Positions 44,001-52,288 of a stretch of DNA of 64,000 nt are shown one piece after another. The notes beneath the pieces are model-generated. The model saw only the letters and a program-made list of their open reading frames with translations, did no database searches and was not told the origin of the DNA. Each line of letters starts with the position of its first letter. Position 1 is the first letter of the stretch. Position numbers and translations under genes: made by a program. The DNA is from Mucilaginibacter pallidiroseus (GTDB lineage Bacteria; Bacteroidota; Bacteroidia; Sphingobacteriales; Sphingobacteriaceae), in NCBI RefSeq assembly GCF_007846085.1, contig NZ_VOEJ01000004.1, positions 310,001 to 374,000 on the forward strand, given 5' to 3'.

Positions 44001-44414
44001 ACTACGGAAGAGATATTTAAAGAGGGCATTACAAAAGATGGGCGCCTGGAAGCCAACGAGTTTAGCAGTGTTTATGTAAGCGATATCCTGAATGCCAAGG
44101 CTATTACCCCAATGCCTTATTTGTATCAGCAGGCACCTATCCGTAACATAGTACCGCTTAACAATGGTAGCCGTGAAATTTTATTGAGCGGTAACTTTTG
44201 GGGGGTAGTACCCTATGAGGGCAAGTATGATGCACTTGGCCTGGTAACCACACATTACGATCCCAAAACAAAGCAATTAGCAATGCCCGATTATTGGATA
44301 AATAGCATGCTGAACGCCCAGGAGCTTACGCATCTATACCCTTATAAAGGAGGAAGCAAACAAGGTTTTGCAGTTGTAACCTATGAAGGTAAACTGATGC
44401 TGGTTACCAAATAA
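41082..44414 (+). CDS. VCBS/FG-GAP repeat lipoprotein with UnbV/ASPIC domain (CRTAC1-like), second
   Basis: A 1110-residue paralogue of the preceding protein with the same order: lipobox CITVSC then KSKKTGEG, an N-terminal propeller (DFNNDGLEDIYFVSNQES, DINGDGFKDIYLC, DLNNDGWDDIYVSNDFFEQD), an UnbV/ASPIC part about 530-610 (GIGAKFFMRSAQQVDHQEIQ ... LWPDNSYQLIK), and a second propeller (DVNKDGIDDIYVGG, DIDRDGTPDLIVAAEWQPL). It starts 10 bases after the first paralogue stops, so both come from one mRNA. Sequence divergence is high, so the duplication is old. Its stop touches that of the convergent SRPBCC gene. Confidence 0.92.
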   Translation: MYKLTSHPYKQLVVCIAALLCITVSCKSKKTGEGIFKILPASESNVDFVNRSLPTDSVNILDYLYFYNGGGVATADFNNDGLEDIYFVSNQESNKLYINKGNLKFEDITKKAGLSGAGNWKTGVTVVDINGDGFKDIYLCVVSNYKGFKGKNQLYINNGDLTFTESAAQYGLDFAGFSTQASFFDYDKDGDLDMFLLTSSVHSNDTYGDSTLRFKESHDAGDHLFRNDNGKFTDVTKGSGIYSAPIGYGLGVSVGDLNNDGWDDIYVSNDFFEQDYYYINQQNGTFKEEIKTAFGHTSLFSMGNTLADVNKDGYVDVISTDMLPEDMKALKSTINDEPLDIYNQEVSVGYYYQYSKNSLQLNVGNGRKFVDISLYSGMSATDWTWSPLVHDFDMDGRKDMFFSNGIKRRLNDMDYLKYLGDPNVVKDFKTSRFFDKEKINLMPEGSVHNYLYRGGDKLKFDDVSAGNDMVDNSISSGAVAVDLDNDGDLELVTNNMDAPAFIYRNMTMENAAKDKKPSFLKFKAKYTKANPDGIGAKFFMRSAQQVDHQEIQTSTAYASTQGTTLNFTFLPGDKPVELMVLWPDNSYQLIKDFKINGLNTIKYDASQAKTAENVTNLVSNYIKDAREFNYLPVDAKVLATQAVFETPDFNFYNLLPHSYLPHTPAIAVADVNKDGIDDIYVGGIAGEEKYILAGSADGNFKKVAVKGFDAYKDYGDTEAQWADVNADGMPDLIVLTANHPFIDAKKRQQPRLYINKGNFEFEYRALPALPIQVAKVFAYDFDGDGKQDFFMNGALSFQDYTAAPASVVLLNKGNGDFAAANSKRFSALTDIKFINSISAQDIDRDGTPDLIVAAEWQPLQILLNKNKNLTKLSSAVLDKASGWWQCAIVTDVDGDGKADLVAGNWGLNNKYNVTATQPLYAYNNDVDKDGKNDLILSYFYKEKYYPFRPKNDLEQELPILKKEFLSFQKMADKTTEEIFKEGITKDGRLEANEFSSVYVSDILNAKAITPMPYLYQQAPIRNIVPLNNGSREILLSGNFWGVVPYEGKYDALGLVTTHYDPKTKQLAMPDYWINSMLNAQELTHLYPYKGGSKQGFAVVTYEGKLMLVTK

Positions 44415-45353
44415 TTAATAAATGGGTGAGCAAATTTTAGTTACCCATTTGCCGCTATCGGGCTGTGTGAGGCGGTTAGTTTGCAGCTCCTCATAAGGCA
44501 TTGCAGGCGATATAAGCCCGTGGTCTTTTTGATAGTTGCGCAACTGCCGGAAGGCATTGTAAATGGTCTTGGGGCCACCGTAAACGCTTGCGGTTAATAG
44601 GTTACCACCAAGCACCATTTTGTTGATCACCTGCCCGGCACCTGGTTTAATAACTTTATTAATAGGCAGCGCAACCATTACACGGTAGCTGTCGGGCCCG
44701 CTTTGGTCGGCATTGAGCAGGGGCTGCCCTGTAACTTTAGCACCTTGTGCAGTGGCTTGTTTTTGTAATTCATCAGCAAGCTTATATATAGCCTGCGCCG
44801 ATGGGTAACCCGTTGTTACGGTATTACCTGCAATCATTACTGAGATCTTGATTTTTTCTAAAGACACATCAATACCGTACACCTTATTGTTTTGGTGCAT
44901 GAACTTCTTGAAGCGCGCCAGTATTGTGTCAAGTTCGGGCTGACGGCTTTTTATTTCGGTAAACTCTTTGATGCGCTTAAATGGATTAATGCTGCTTTGG
45001 TGTTTTACTGCCCAAATCACTTCACTTTCGCCATCGCCGGTTGCAGCAATACTGATGTAGCTGTTTATGCGGGCAGTATCAAATAACAGGGCAAGCTCCA
45101 TGCCGCCAAAGGTGCCGTTTTGAAGCAGGTAATTATGGCCATTGTAAGTAAGTTGTTTTTGCTGCAGCTTTGGTTTATCGCCCGGCCACCACTCGGCCCA
45201 GCGGTTTTCATTGGTCATGAATTTGGCAACCCTTACGTCGGTGGCGTCTATCTTAACCTTGGCATTTATAGTGATGTATTGAGGGATGATAAAATATATA
45301 CCGATGAAGGCAAGCAATAGCAGGCCTATTACAAAAAGGGCAGGTTTTTTCAT
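44415..45353 (-). CDS. SRPBCC / GyrI-like effector-binding protein, membrane-anchored
   Basis: A 312-residue protein with an N-terminal anchor (ALFVIGLLLLAFIGIYFIIP). A START/SRPBCC-type ligand fold follows (ITINAKVKIDATDVRVAKFM, NRWAEWWPGD) at about 30-165. The second half resembles the GyrI-like/AraC effector-binding fold (GYPSAQAIYKLADELQKQAT, YRVMVALPINKVI, NYQKDHGLISPAMPYEELQT). It could bind a hydrophobic small molecule in the periplasm. It is the only minus-strand gene inside the SusCD-to-GH65 run, tail to tail with the second VCBS gene, so it is not co-transcribed with them. Confidence 0.75.
   Translation of the reverse strand: MKKPALFVIGLLLLAFIGIYFIIPQYITINAKVKIDATDVRVAKFMTNENRWAEWWPGDKPKLQQKQLTYNGHNYLLQNGTFGGMELALLFDTARINSYISIAATGDGESEVIWAVKHQSSINPFKRIKEFTEIKSRQPELDTILARFKKFMHQNNKVYGIDVSLEKIKISVMIAGNTVTTGYPSAQAIYKLADELQKQATAQGAKVTGQPLLNADQSGPDSYRVMVALPINKVIKPGAGQVINKMVLGGNLLTASVYGGPKTIYNAFRQLRNYQKDHGLISPAMPYEELQTNRLTQPDSGKWVTKICSPIY
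44420..44450. terminator. hairpin at the convergent VCBS/SRPBCC junction
   Basis: AAATGGGT / ACCCATTT arms with a 15-base loop, inside the last codons of the SRPBCC gene and just past the VCBS stop. No long T-run, so function as a terminator is uncertain. Confidence 0.4.
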
Positions 45354-45548
45354 AAAATCGTAGCACTAATCCAGGTTTGCAGGCAGCTGGCAGATGGCCG
45401 CCTCAACGCCTGCAAAATAACCATTAAATGTGGTCAAAGTCAAGCGCCAAAAACCTTTAAATAACGGGAAAAGCCTATATTAGCACTAATTTCCAATAAA
45501 ACCTGTTTAATTAAACCATTGCTAACTGGGTTGCCAGTTTATACTACT

Positions 45549-46877
45549 ATGAAGCGTTTGTTAACCCTGCTTACGTTTGTTGCTTTGTTTGCTATATCCT
45601 GCAAAAAGGCCGACTACCAAAAGTTTACCCACAACCCCGAATTATATCGCACTACGGTTAAAAAGCTTAATGATATTGTGCTTGAAAATAACTTTCCGCC
45701 GGTTATTGCTTCCCGTAACTATGCTTATGCCAACATTGCTGCGTACGAGGTTATCGCCGCCGGCGATCCTAAGCATTACCGCTCGCTCGCCGGGCAAATC
45801 AAACATTTACCTGCGGTACCAAGGCCGGTTAAGGATGCCGAGATCGATTTTCCATTTGCATCCATGTTGTCTTTTTGCCAGGTAGGTAATGCCGTAACTT
45901 TTCCTGAAGGCAGTATGGAGATTTACGTAGAGGAATTAAAGCAAAAGGTGAAAGATGCAGGGATGCCATCATCGGTCTTTGAAGCTTCCGTTACGTATGC
46001 CGATTCTGTTGCCAAACATATTTTAAAATGGAGCAAGGGCGATAACTACGCTCAAACACGGTCGGCCAGTAAGTATACGGTAACCCGCAAGGATGGCCGC
46101 TGGATACCTACACCGCCCATGTATGCCCAGGCGCTTGAACCGCACTGGGGCGAAATACGGCCGATGGTGCTCGATTCATCTTCACAAATACCTGCGCCCG
46201 AGCCGCCTGCTTACAACATGACCGATAAAAAAGGCACATTTTACAAGGCCGTAATTGAGGTGAAAAATATGGTTGATAGCCTTAACGAAGATCAGCGCCA
46301 CATGGCCGATTTTTGGGATGATAATGCCTTTAAATTAAACGTTATAGGCCATGCCTCATTTGCCACTAAGAAGTTTTCGCCCGGTGGCCACTGGATGAAC
46401 ATTGCCGGTGCGGGCGCCCAAATTAAAAAAGCCGACTTTGGTACAACGGTGGCGGCATACACACAGACATCTATAGCGCTTTATGATGCCTTTATTAACT
46501 GCTGGTATGTAAAGTATAGAGCAAACAGCGTGCGCCCCGAAACCGTAATAACCAAACTGATTGACCCTGATTGGCGGCCGTATATACAAACGCCCCCCTT
46601 CCCCGAATACATTAGCGGGCATGCCGTTATATCAGCCGCTGCGGCGGAAGTGCTTACACATAATTTTGGAGATAACGTAGCCTATACCGATTCGTCTGAA
46701 TCGGAATTTGGAATCGCGCCCCGAAAGTTTACCTCCTTTAGGCAGGCAGCAAACGAAGCCGCACTTTCCCGCGTGTATGGCGGCATCCATTACCGCAATG
46801 CTTGCGTAATAGGCAGTCAAACAGGCCGAGTTATTGGGCAAATGGTAAACGAAAAGTTGCAGTTGAAGATCAAATAA
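45549..46877 (+). CDS. vanadium-dependent haloperoxidase-type PAP2 lipoprotein
   Basis: A 442-residue lipoprotein from the ATG at 45549 (signal MKRLLTLLTFVALFAISC, then KKAD); the frame is open from 45519 but without signal character. The vanadate/phosphate site of the PAP2/haloperoxidase superfamily is complete: KYRANSVRP (K-x6-RP), PEYISGHA (SGH) and SRVYGGIHY (SR-x5-H). Relatives oxidise halides with H2O2 or act as acid phosphatases; both use the same residues, so the reaction is open. The lipobox places it at the outer membrane. The GH65 gene starts 15 bases downstream, indicating one mRNA. Confidence 0.88.
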   Translation: MKRLLTLLTFVALFAISCKKADYQKFTHNPELYRTTVKKLNDIVLENNFPPVIASRNYAYANIAAYEVIAAGDPKHYRSLAGQIKHLPAVPRPVKDAEIDFPFASMLSFCQVGNAVTFPEGSMEIYVEELKQKVKDAGMPSSVFEASVTYADSVAKHILKWSKGDNYAQTRSASKYTVTRKDGRWIPTPPMYAQALEPHWGEIRPMVLDSSSQIPAPEPPAYNMTDKKGTFYKAVIEVKNMVDSLNEDQRHMADFWDDNAFKLNVIGHASFATKKFSPGGHWMNIAGAGAQIKKADFGTTVAAYTQTSIALYDAFINCWYVKYRANSVRPETVITKLIDPDWRPYIQTPPFPEYISGHAVISAAAAEVLTHNFGDNVAYTDSSESEFGIAPRKFTSFRQAANEAALSRVYGGIHYRNACVIGSQTGRVIGQMVNEKLQLKIK

Positions 46878-46892
46878 ACCCTTATCCTTATT

Positions 46893-48932
46893 ATGAAAAA
46901 GAACATATTTACATGCGTTGCTATATGCTTTATGGCTGCGGGCAGTGTAATGGCGCAAAATGTAAGCCCCTGGACAATTAAGGCTGATAAGATTGACCCT
47001 GCAAACTACTACGGTATAACGGCCGCCAATGGGATGATAGGCATTGTGTCCTCGCCCGAGCCTTTCAAGGTAAAGAACGTGGTATTGGCTGGTGCTTATG
47101 ATCTGTACGGGCGTGGGCGGGTAAGTAATTTCCTCAACAGCTTTAACCTGCTTAACATGTATCTGGAGGTTGATGGTAAACGCATCGATGCCAAAATGGT
47201 AAGCAATTATAAGCAGGAGCTTGATATGCAGCATGCCGCCATGACAACATCTTTTGACTATGGTGATAAGGCATCTATAAAATATACCTACTACTCGTTA
47301 AGGCAATTGCCTTTTACGGTGCTGATGGATGTGGCGGTAACGGCCAAAAAGCCCATCAACATAACCGCTGCCAGCGTTATGGAAGCGCCTGACGCGTTGA
47401 AGCAGGTAGAGAACTATTACAACGAGATAGACCGCCCGCATGTAACCATCAGTTTGCTCACATCAACTGCAAAAAGCCCTACGGGTAAGTTGCAGCTTTG
47501 CGCATCAACCTCGTTTTTGTTTAACGAGGAGCATGGCAAGGAGCCTCGCGTTATTCATGAAATGTGGGACAACAACATGCACCTCATGAAATTTAGCCGG
47601 ACCATGGCTGCCGGGCAAACGTATAAGTACGGCGTTACAGGATCGTCCATTACATCGGCACACCACCCCGACCCGTTAAATGAAGCTGAGCGCCTAACTA
47701 TTTTTGCGAAGCTTGAGGGTAGGGACAGGTTAATACAATTTCACAACAAAGCCTGGGATGAGCTTTGGAAAAGCGATATCCAGATCGAGGGCGACCCGCA
47801 AGCCCAGCAGGATGTGCATAGCATGCTTTATCACTTATACTCGTTCTCGCGGGCGGGCTCTGCTTTGTCGCCATCGCCAATGGGTTTGTCTGGTTTAGGT
47901 TATAATGGCCACGTTTTTTGGGATACCGACCTTTGGATGTTCCCGGCCATGTTGGTGTTGCATCCCGAGATTGCAAAATCTATGGTTGAGTACCGCTACG
48001 AGCGACTGGATGCAGCGCGTAAAAACGCGTTTTCGCATGGCTACAAGGGTGCAATGTTCCCCTGGGAAAGCGCCGACAGCGGTGTGGAAGAAACACCGGT
48101 CTAGGCCTTGAGCGGCCCCTTTGAGCACCATATAAGTGCCGATGTTGCCAATGCTGCTTGGGCCTATTATTGTGTTACACAGGATAAGGACTGGCTGCGA
48201 GAAAAGGGCTGGCCGCTGCTTTCGGCTACGGCAGATTTTTGGGCAAGCCGCGTAGAACGTAATGGCCCGGGCCATTATGATATTAAAAATGTAGTAGCCG
48301 CCGACGAGTGGGCCGAGAATATTGACAACAATGCCTTTACCAATGCTGCCGCGAAGGCCAATTTAATGAATGCCACTGCGGCTGCTAAATTGCTAGGCTT
48401 AAAGGCCGATAGCGATTGGGTAAACGTAGCAAATAACATCCCCATCCTTAAAATGGCAAACGGCGTTACACAAGAGCATGCACAATACAAAGGCGAAGGT
48501 ATTAAGCAAGCCGACGTAAACCTTTTGGCTTATCCCCTTAAAGCCATCACCGACCCGGCACAGATCAAAAAAGACCTTGAGTATTACGAAACCCGTGTAC
48601 CAAACGAAGGTACCCCGGCTATGACCCAAGGTGTTTTTGCATTGCTTTACGCCCGTTTGGGTAACGGTGAAAAAGCCTATCATTGGTTTAGGGATGCTTA
48701 TGAACCCAACTTGAATCCACCGTTCCGGGTAATTGCCGAAACCAAAGGTGGCACCAACCCATACTTTGCCACAGGCGCAGGCGGCATTGTCCAGGCTATG
48801 CTTATGGGTTTCGGTGGACTGGATATTACACCAACCGGCATTGTTCAAATAAAAAGCGCCCTGCCGACAAAGTGGAAATCATTAAAGATTACCGGGGTAG
48901 GGGTTGAGAAAAAGACTTATACGGTGAAGTAG
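46893..48932 (+). pseudogene. GH65 glycoside hydrolase/phosphorylase gene broken by an amber codon
   Basis: One frame of 679 codons encodes a secreted family 65 enzyme (signal MKKNIFTCVAICFMAAGSVM then AQ), with TAG at codon 404 (48102-48104). Upstream are the N-terminal beta-sandwich and the start of the (alpha/alpha)6 barrel (GYNGHVFWDTDLWMFPAMLV, GAMFPWESADSGVEETPV). Downstream the barrel continues in the same frame: ALSGPFEHHISADVANAAW, the catalytic-acid segment VVAADEWAENIDNN (Glu472), and the C-terminal cap. The TAG replaces the usual Trp (TPVWAL), a single TGG-to-TAG change. The truncated product would lack the catalytic Glu. Intact relatives act on alpha-glucosides such as trehalose, kojibiose or nigerose. 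Confidence 0.88.
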
Positions 48933-49007
48933 ATGCTGGACAAAGCTTATATATTTTAAAATTTTTAGTGATATCAATTAATAACTAAACATCCTAAGTG
49001 CAGTAAA

Positions 49008-49643
49008 ATGATTGACTTCCAAAATCATAAATACGATCTTGTCGAGTTAGCCGCAATTTTCGCAAAAGATACCAGGAGGAGGGACTTTATCTTTTACTAT
49101 GATAACTGGGGAGAGGATAATAACGAGAACTTTTATACCAAATTTATCGACGAAAATATTTGTAAAGGCAAAACATCAAGACAAGATGATGCTATTGAAG
49201 TATCCATTCGAGCTGGGATTTTTAGAGGAAAATATTTTGACTGTGTAAAGGCGATACTACATTCTCGCAAAGGACATTGGATAAAGCTGACTTGTTTGGA
49301 TTGGTTGTATGAGTTTTCAAATAAGATTGATACTGCAAAGTACATTGAGCTTAATACTTGTTACATGCGGAGGCCTAATCTTTCGGAACTTAATAAAGTG
49401 CAAGCAACCTTAAACTTATTAAAAACGGGCACCTCAAGAGAATTGTCAGCCGAGCTTTATTCCCAATTGCTAAGTGCCGAAATACCGGGGACTTTTTACC
49501 GAGTTAAAATCTTATTAACTGATAGCAGTGTAAAATTTAACGAAACATCAAAGCCTGATATGGTAAAGGTATTTGTCGAAATTGCCACACACTCATCCTC
49601 ACTGTCTGAAAGTCAAAAGCGCGACATTGTGATATTTGATTAA
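49008..49643 (+). CDS. hypothetical protein, no recognised family
   Basis: A 211-residue soluble protein with no signal or membrane segment. It is rich in aromatic residues at the start (DFIFYYDNWGEDNNENFYTK) and ends with a Ser-rich helix (THSSSLSESQKRDIVIFD). The middle (GKYFDCVKAILHSRKGHWIK, YEFSNKIDTAKYIELNTCYM) looks like a helical repeat of the HEAT or immunity-protein type, but this is a guess. Codons are more AT-rich than those of its neighbours and it lies alone between the broken GH65 gene and the convergent trehalase, suggesting recent acquisition. Confidence 0.6.
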   Translation: MIDFQNHKYDLVELAAIFAKDTRRRDFIFYYDNWGEDNNENFYTKFIDENICKGKTSRQDDAIEVSIRAGIFRGKYFDCVKAILHSRKGHWIKLTCLDWLYEFSNKIDTAKYIELNTCYMRRPNLSELNKVQATLNLLKTGTSRELSAELYSQLLSAEIPGTFYRVKILLTDSSVKFNETSKPDMVKVFVEIATHSSSLSESQKRDIVIFD

Positions 49644-49713
49644 AAACACGTGTCACCAGATTTGCAGTTATCAATACCTAATTGCGAAAGCCTTATAGAT
49701 TTTTATCAGTTAA

Positions 49714-51288
49714 TTACTCCGCCTTTTTCTCCTCAAACTGATATCTGTTCATCAGCTTAAGTAATACACCATTTGTCCAGCCGAAGCCGTCTTGGAGGGG
49801 ATATTCGCCGCCGCCTGCGGTAAGGCTTGTATCAACTACATTATATTTTTCGAGCAGTTTGCCTGTTTGCTTAAATACGCGAATGTTAAGGGTAATCCAA
49901 CGGGTAGTAATGTCTTTGGCCAAGGCCTTTTTGCCATAGTTTTCCAATCCGTCAATCGCCATGTATTGCAGCGGAGCCCACCCGTTTGGCGCGTCCCATT
50001 GCTGGCCGCTAAAGTTAAGGGTAGTAACCAGTCCGCCGGGTTTTAAAAAGTTTTTCTGCAGGCCGGCTGCTATTTTATCTGCCTGCGCCGGGGTAGCCAA
50101 GTTAAATTCTAAAGGGAAAACTGCGGCCAGGGTAGGTATGTTCGATTGTTGTTGCGTTGTCCAGTTATAATCATTAAACCAGCCGGTTTCTTCATCCCAA
50201 AAGTATTTCTGGATTGCTTTTTTACGCTGTGCGGCTTTGGCGGTGTAAGCAGTGTACTGCGCCTGGTTGCCCTTTAGCTTATAGCTTTGCGCAATGGTTT
50301 GTTCAAGATTATACATTAGGCAATTCAAATCCACCGGTACAAGATTGGCTGTTTGTATGGTATTTAACTGGCCCGAACCATCAAACCAACGGCTACTAAA
50401 ATCCCATCCCGATGCTGCTGCGGCGCGTATGTTATGATAAAATACAGGCAGCGGTTGCTTTGTAGTTTTTGCTGCATCAACATCTTTAATGTACGATTCT
50501 TCTCGCGGCTCGTCACTTTCATCCCAATAGCGGTTAAACAGTGTGCCATCGGCCATACGAACTGCCCGATGGGTGGCTTTGTTGTTGGCTAATTGCGTGC
50601 CACCAAGCATCCAGTAATTATATTCTTTTACAAGTTGTGGCTGATATTTGATAAGTATGCGGTTGCCCTGGCTTTTAGCAAGCAGGCCAACCATCATCGA
50701 AAAGAAAGGTGGTTGCGAGCGGGTAAGGTAATAGGAGCGGTTGCCGTTCGGGATAAAGCCGTATTTATCTATCAGGAAGGCAAAATTGTCGAGCATGTTT
50801 TCAATCACATCAAACTTTTTGCTTTCCTGTAGGCCCAGCATGGTAAAATAGCTGTCCCAGTAATATACTTCCCTAAAACGGCCACCAGGCACAATGTATG
50901 GTTTTGGTAATGCGGCCAAGGATGAGTATTTAGTGGCTTCGTCCGGCTGGCGCTGCAACACCTGCCATAAAGTATCAATATGCTTGCGAATGCCCTCTTC
51001 CACATTGGTTTGAAACGCGTGGGTAACGCCGGATGGCACACTAAAATTGGTCATCACGAAATTACGCAAATCAAAACCTGTTTTACCCAATTGCTCATTA
51101 TAAGCCTTCATGATTTGTGCAGGCGGGTACTTTGGCGTACAATCAACAAAGGTTTTATTGTCAGGAAAAATATCTGAGGATTGCACGGCTTCAAAAAGGC
51201 CGGGAAATAGCTGGCTTGGCGTACTTTGCTGTGATGTTGCATGCAGGCTAAAAAGCAGGCATACAAATAAGGTTATATTTTTAATCAT
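49714..51288 (-). CDS. treA: GH37 alpha,alpha-trehalase, periplasmic
   Basis: A 524-residue trehalase that splits trehalose into two glucoses. Signal peptide MIKNITLFVCLLFSLHATSQ. The first family signature is seen at residues 134-149 (PGGRFREVYYWDSYFT), the second as QWDAPNGWAPLQ. The catalytic acid is probably the Asp of SGWDFSSRW, and the base the Glu of GKLLEKYNVVD, matching the E. coli enzyme. It has all the (alpha/alpha)6 barrel segments. Convergent with the 211-residue orphan and close to the broken GH65 gene, so trehalose or a trehalose-like sugar may be the locus substrate. Confidence 0.95.
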   Translation of the reverse strand: MIKNITLFVCLLFSLHATSQQSTPSQLFPGLFEAVQSSDIFPDNKTFVDCTPKYPPAQIMKAYNEQLGKTGFDLRNFVMTNFSVPSGVTHAFQTNVEEGIRKHIDTLWQVLQRQPDEATKYSSLAALPKPYIVPGGRFREVYYWDSYFTMLGLQESKKFDVIENMLDNFAFLIDKYGFIPNGNRSYYLTRSQPPFFSMMVGLLAKSQGNRILIKYQPQLVKEYNYWMLGGTQLANNKATHRAVRMADGTLFNRYWDESDEPREESYIKDVDAAKTTKQPLPVFYHNIRAAAASGWDFSSRWFDGSGQLNTIQTANLVPVDLNCLMYNLEQTIAQSYKLKGNQAQYTAYTAKAAQRKKAIQKYFWDEETGWFNDYNWTTQQQSNIPTLAAVFPLEFNLATPAQADKIAAGLQKNFLKPGGLVTTLNFSGQQWDAPNGWAPLQYMAIDGLENYGKKALAKDITTRWITLNIRVFKQTGKLLEKYNVVDTSLTAGGGEYPLQDGFGWTNGVLLKLMNRYQFEEKKAE

Positions 51289-51369
51289 GATATAGATTTA
51301 ACGACTGCCCAACCCCAAAAAGGTTTAAGCTGTTGATAAATTTAAATCATTAAAAAGCCAATAGCAAGT

Positions 51370-52053
51370 TTATGATTGGTTATCAGAGAGTTTGTCAAGC
51401 TTATCCAGCTTCAGGAAATAGCGGGTAAGCAAAAACACAATATAAACAACAAGCGGTGCGGCAAGTATATCAATGGTGTAATGGATATGCTGTATCATTA
51501 GCAGTATGGCTACCGCTATAATGGCTACAAAAGCAATGATCTTATCGTTACGTTTTTCCAGACACAAGAACACAAGTACAAGGGTAGCCGTATGGCCCGA
51601 GAAGAAAAGGTCGCGCGTTACCGAGGCATTTCCATAAAATACACCTGTAAGCGGGTCCACAAGGTTAACCAGGCCAACAGGTGGCTCAAGTGCCACACAT
51701 GTTATGGCCAGCATGCGTGCAAGGCTTACAAATACAAGTGTCCAAACGTAGTTAATGTAAATTTCGGGCTTGTACAGTGCTCGTACCAATATCAACAACC
51801 CCATGCCCCAGATAATCAGGAATATAGGAACAGAAACATCGTGGGACGGTAGCGAAGCCAGTACCCCGTCGTGCAGAATTATACCCTGCCTTTTTTGTAT
51901 GCTCTTGAAAAACAAAGGCATTAGCGAAAGTATAAAGGCTATACATATCGAACCCCATAAAATGCGCATCCTTTTAGGTTGCGATTGCAAGGCGTTTGTC
52001 CATGCTCGTTTTATAGAAGGGGTATCAACCGGCGTCACGTATATAACAGGCAA
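51370..52053 (-). CDS. PAP2-type sphingolipid/phospholipid synthase-like membrane protein
   Basis: A 227-residue membrane protein with about six helices and the PAP2_C motif pair of sphingomyelin and inositol-phosphorylceramide synthases: DLFFSGHTATLVLV and HIHYTIDILAAPL (His-x3-Asp). Such enzymes move a phospho-head group onto ceramide or diacylglycerol. Sphingobacteria make sphingolipids, so a ceramide head-group transferase is attractive, but a lipid phosphatase is also possible. The frame opens with TTG at 52051-52053 (MPVIYVTPV); an internal ATG (MRILWGSICI) is an alternative start. TAACTTTG lies 13 bases upstream of the TTG. Confidence 0.72.
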   Translation of the reverse strand: MPVIYVTPVDTPSIKRAWTNALQSQPKRMRILWGSICIAFILSLMPLFFKSIQKRQGIILHDGVLASLPSHDVSVPIFLIIWGMGLLILVRALYKPEIYINYVWTLVFVSLARMLAITCVALEPPVGLVNLVDPLTGVFYGNASVTRDLFFSGHTATLVLVFLCLEKRNDKIIAFVAIIAVAILLMIQHIHYTIDILAAPLVVYIVFLLTRYFLKLDKLDKLSDNQS

Positions 52054-52066
52054 TTATTAAGGAGCG

Positions 52067-52074
52067 CAAAGTTA
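52067..52074 (-). promoter_or_regulatory. TAACTTTG promoter core of the PAP2-type gene
   Basis: Minus strand TAACTTTG, an exact TAnnTTTG match, 13 bases before the TTG start, implying a leader of only a few bases or use of the internal ATG. Confidence 0.45.
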
Positions 52075-52288
52075 CTAAAAGAAGCAATATTAAATACAGG
52101 TTAGTGTAATATTAAAGCAAAGCTATGGTTTTGAATTACCTGCCTGAAAAATAAGCTGAATGGCTTTAATTATATTTATCCTTACCACTTTACAGAATAA
52201 TTTTGCCGTTTCGCTCCGTTTATGATTAACTTGGGATGTTTTAAAATACCTACATAGATTAATTACGTAGTTTAAATTAAAGCTTAGT

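Noticed and set aside
46632-47234. Minus-strand open frame of 200 codons across the haloperoxidase and GH65 genes
   Set aside because: It spans two real genes on the other strand and has no recognisable features.
46893-48932. Two separate genes, or programmed recoding, at the GH65 locus
   Set aside because: The downstream frame would have to start at TTG without a signal peptide or complete domain, and no recoding signal such as a SECIS- or pyrrolysine-type element was recognised. A nonsense change is simpler.
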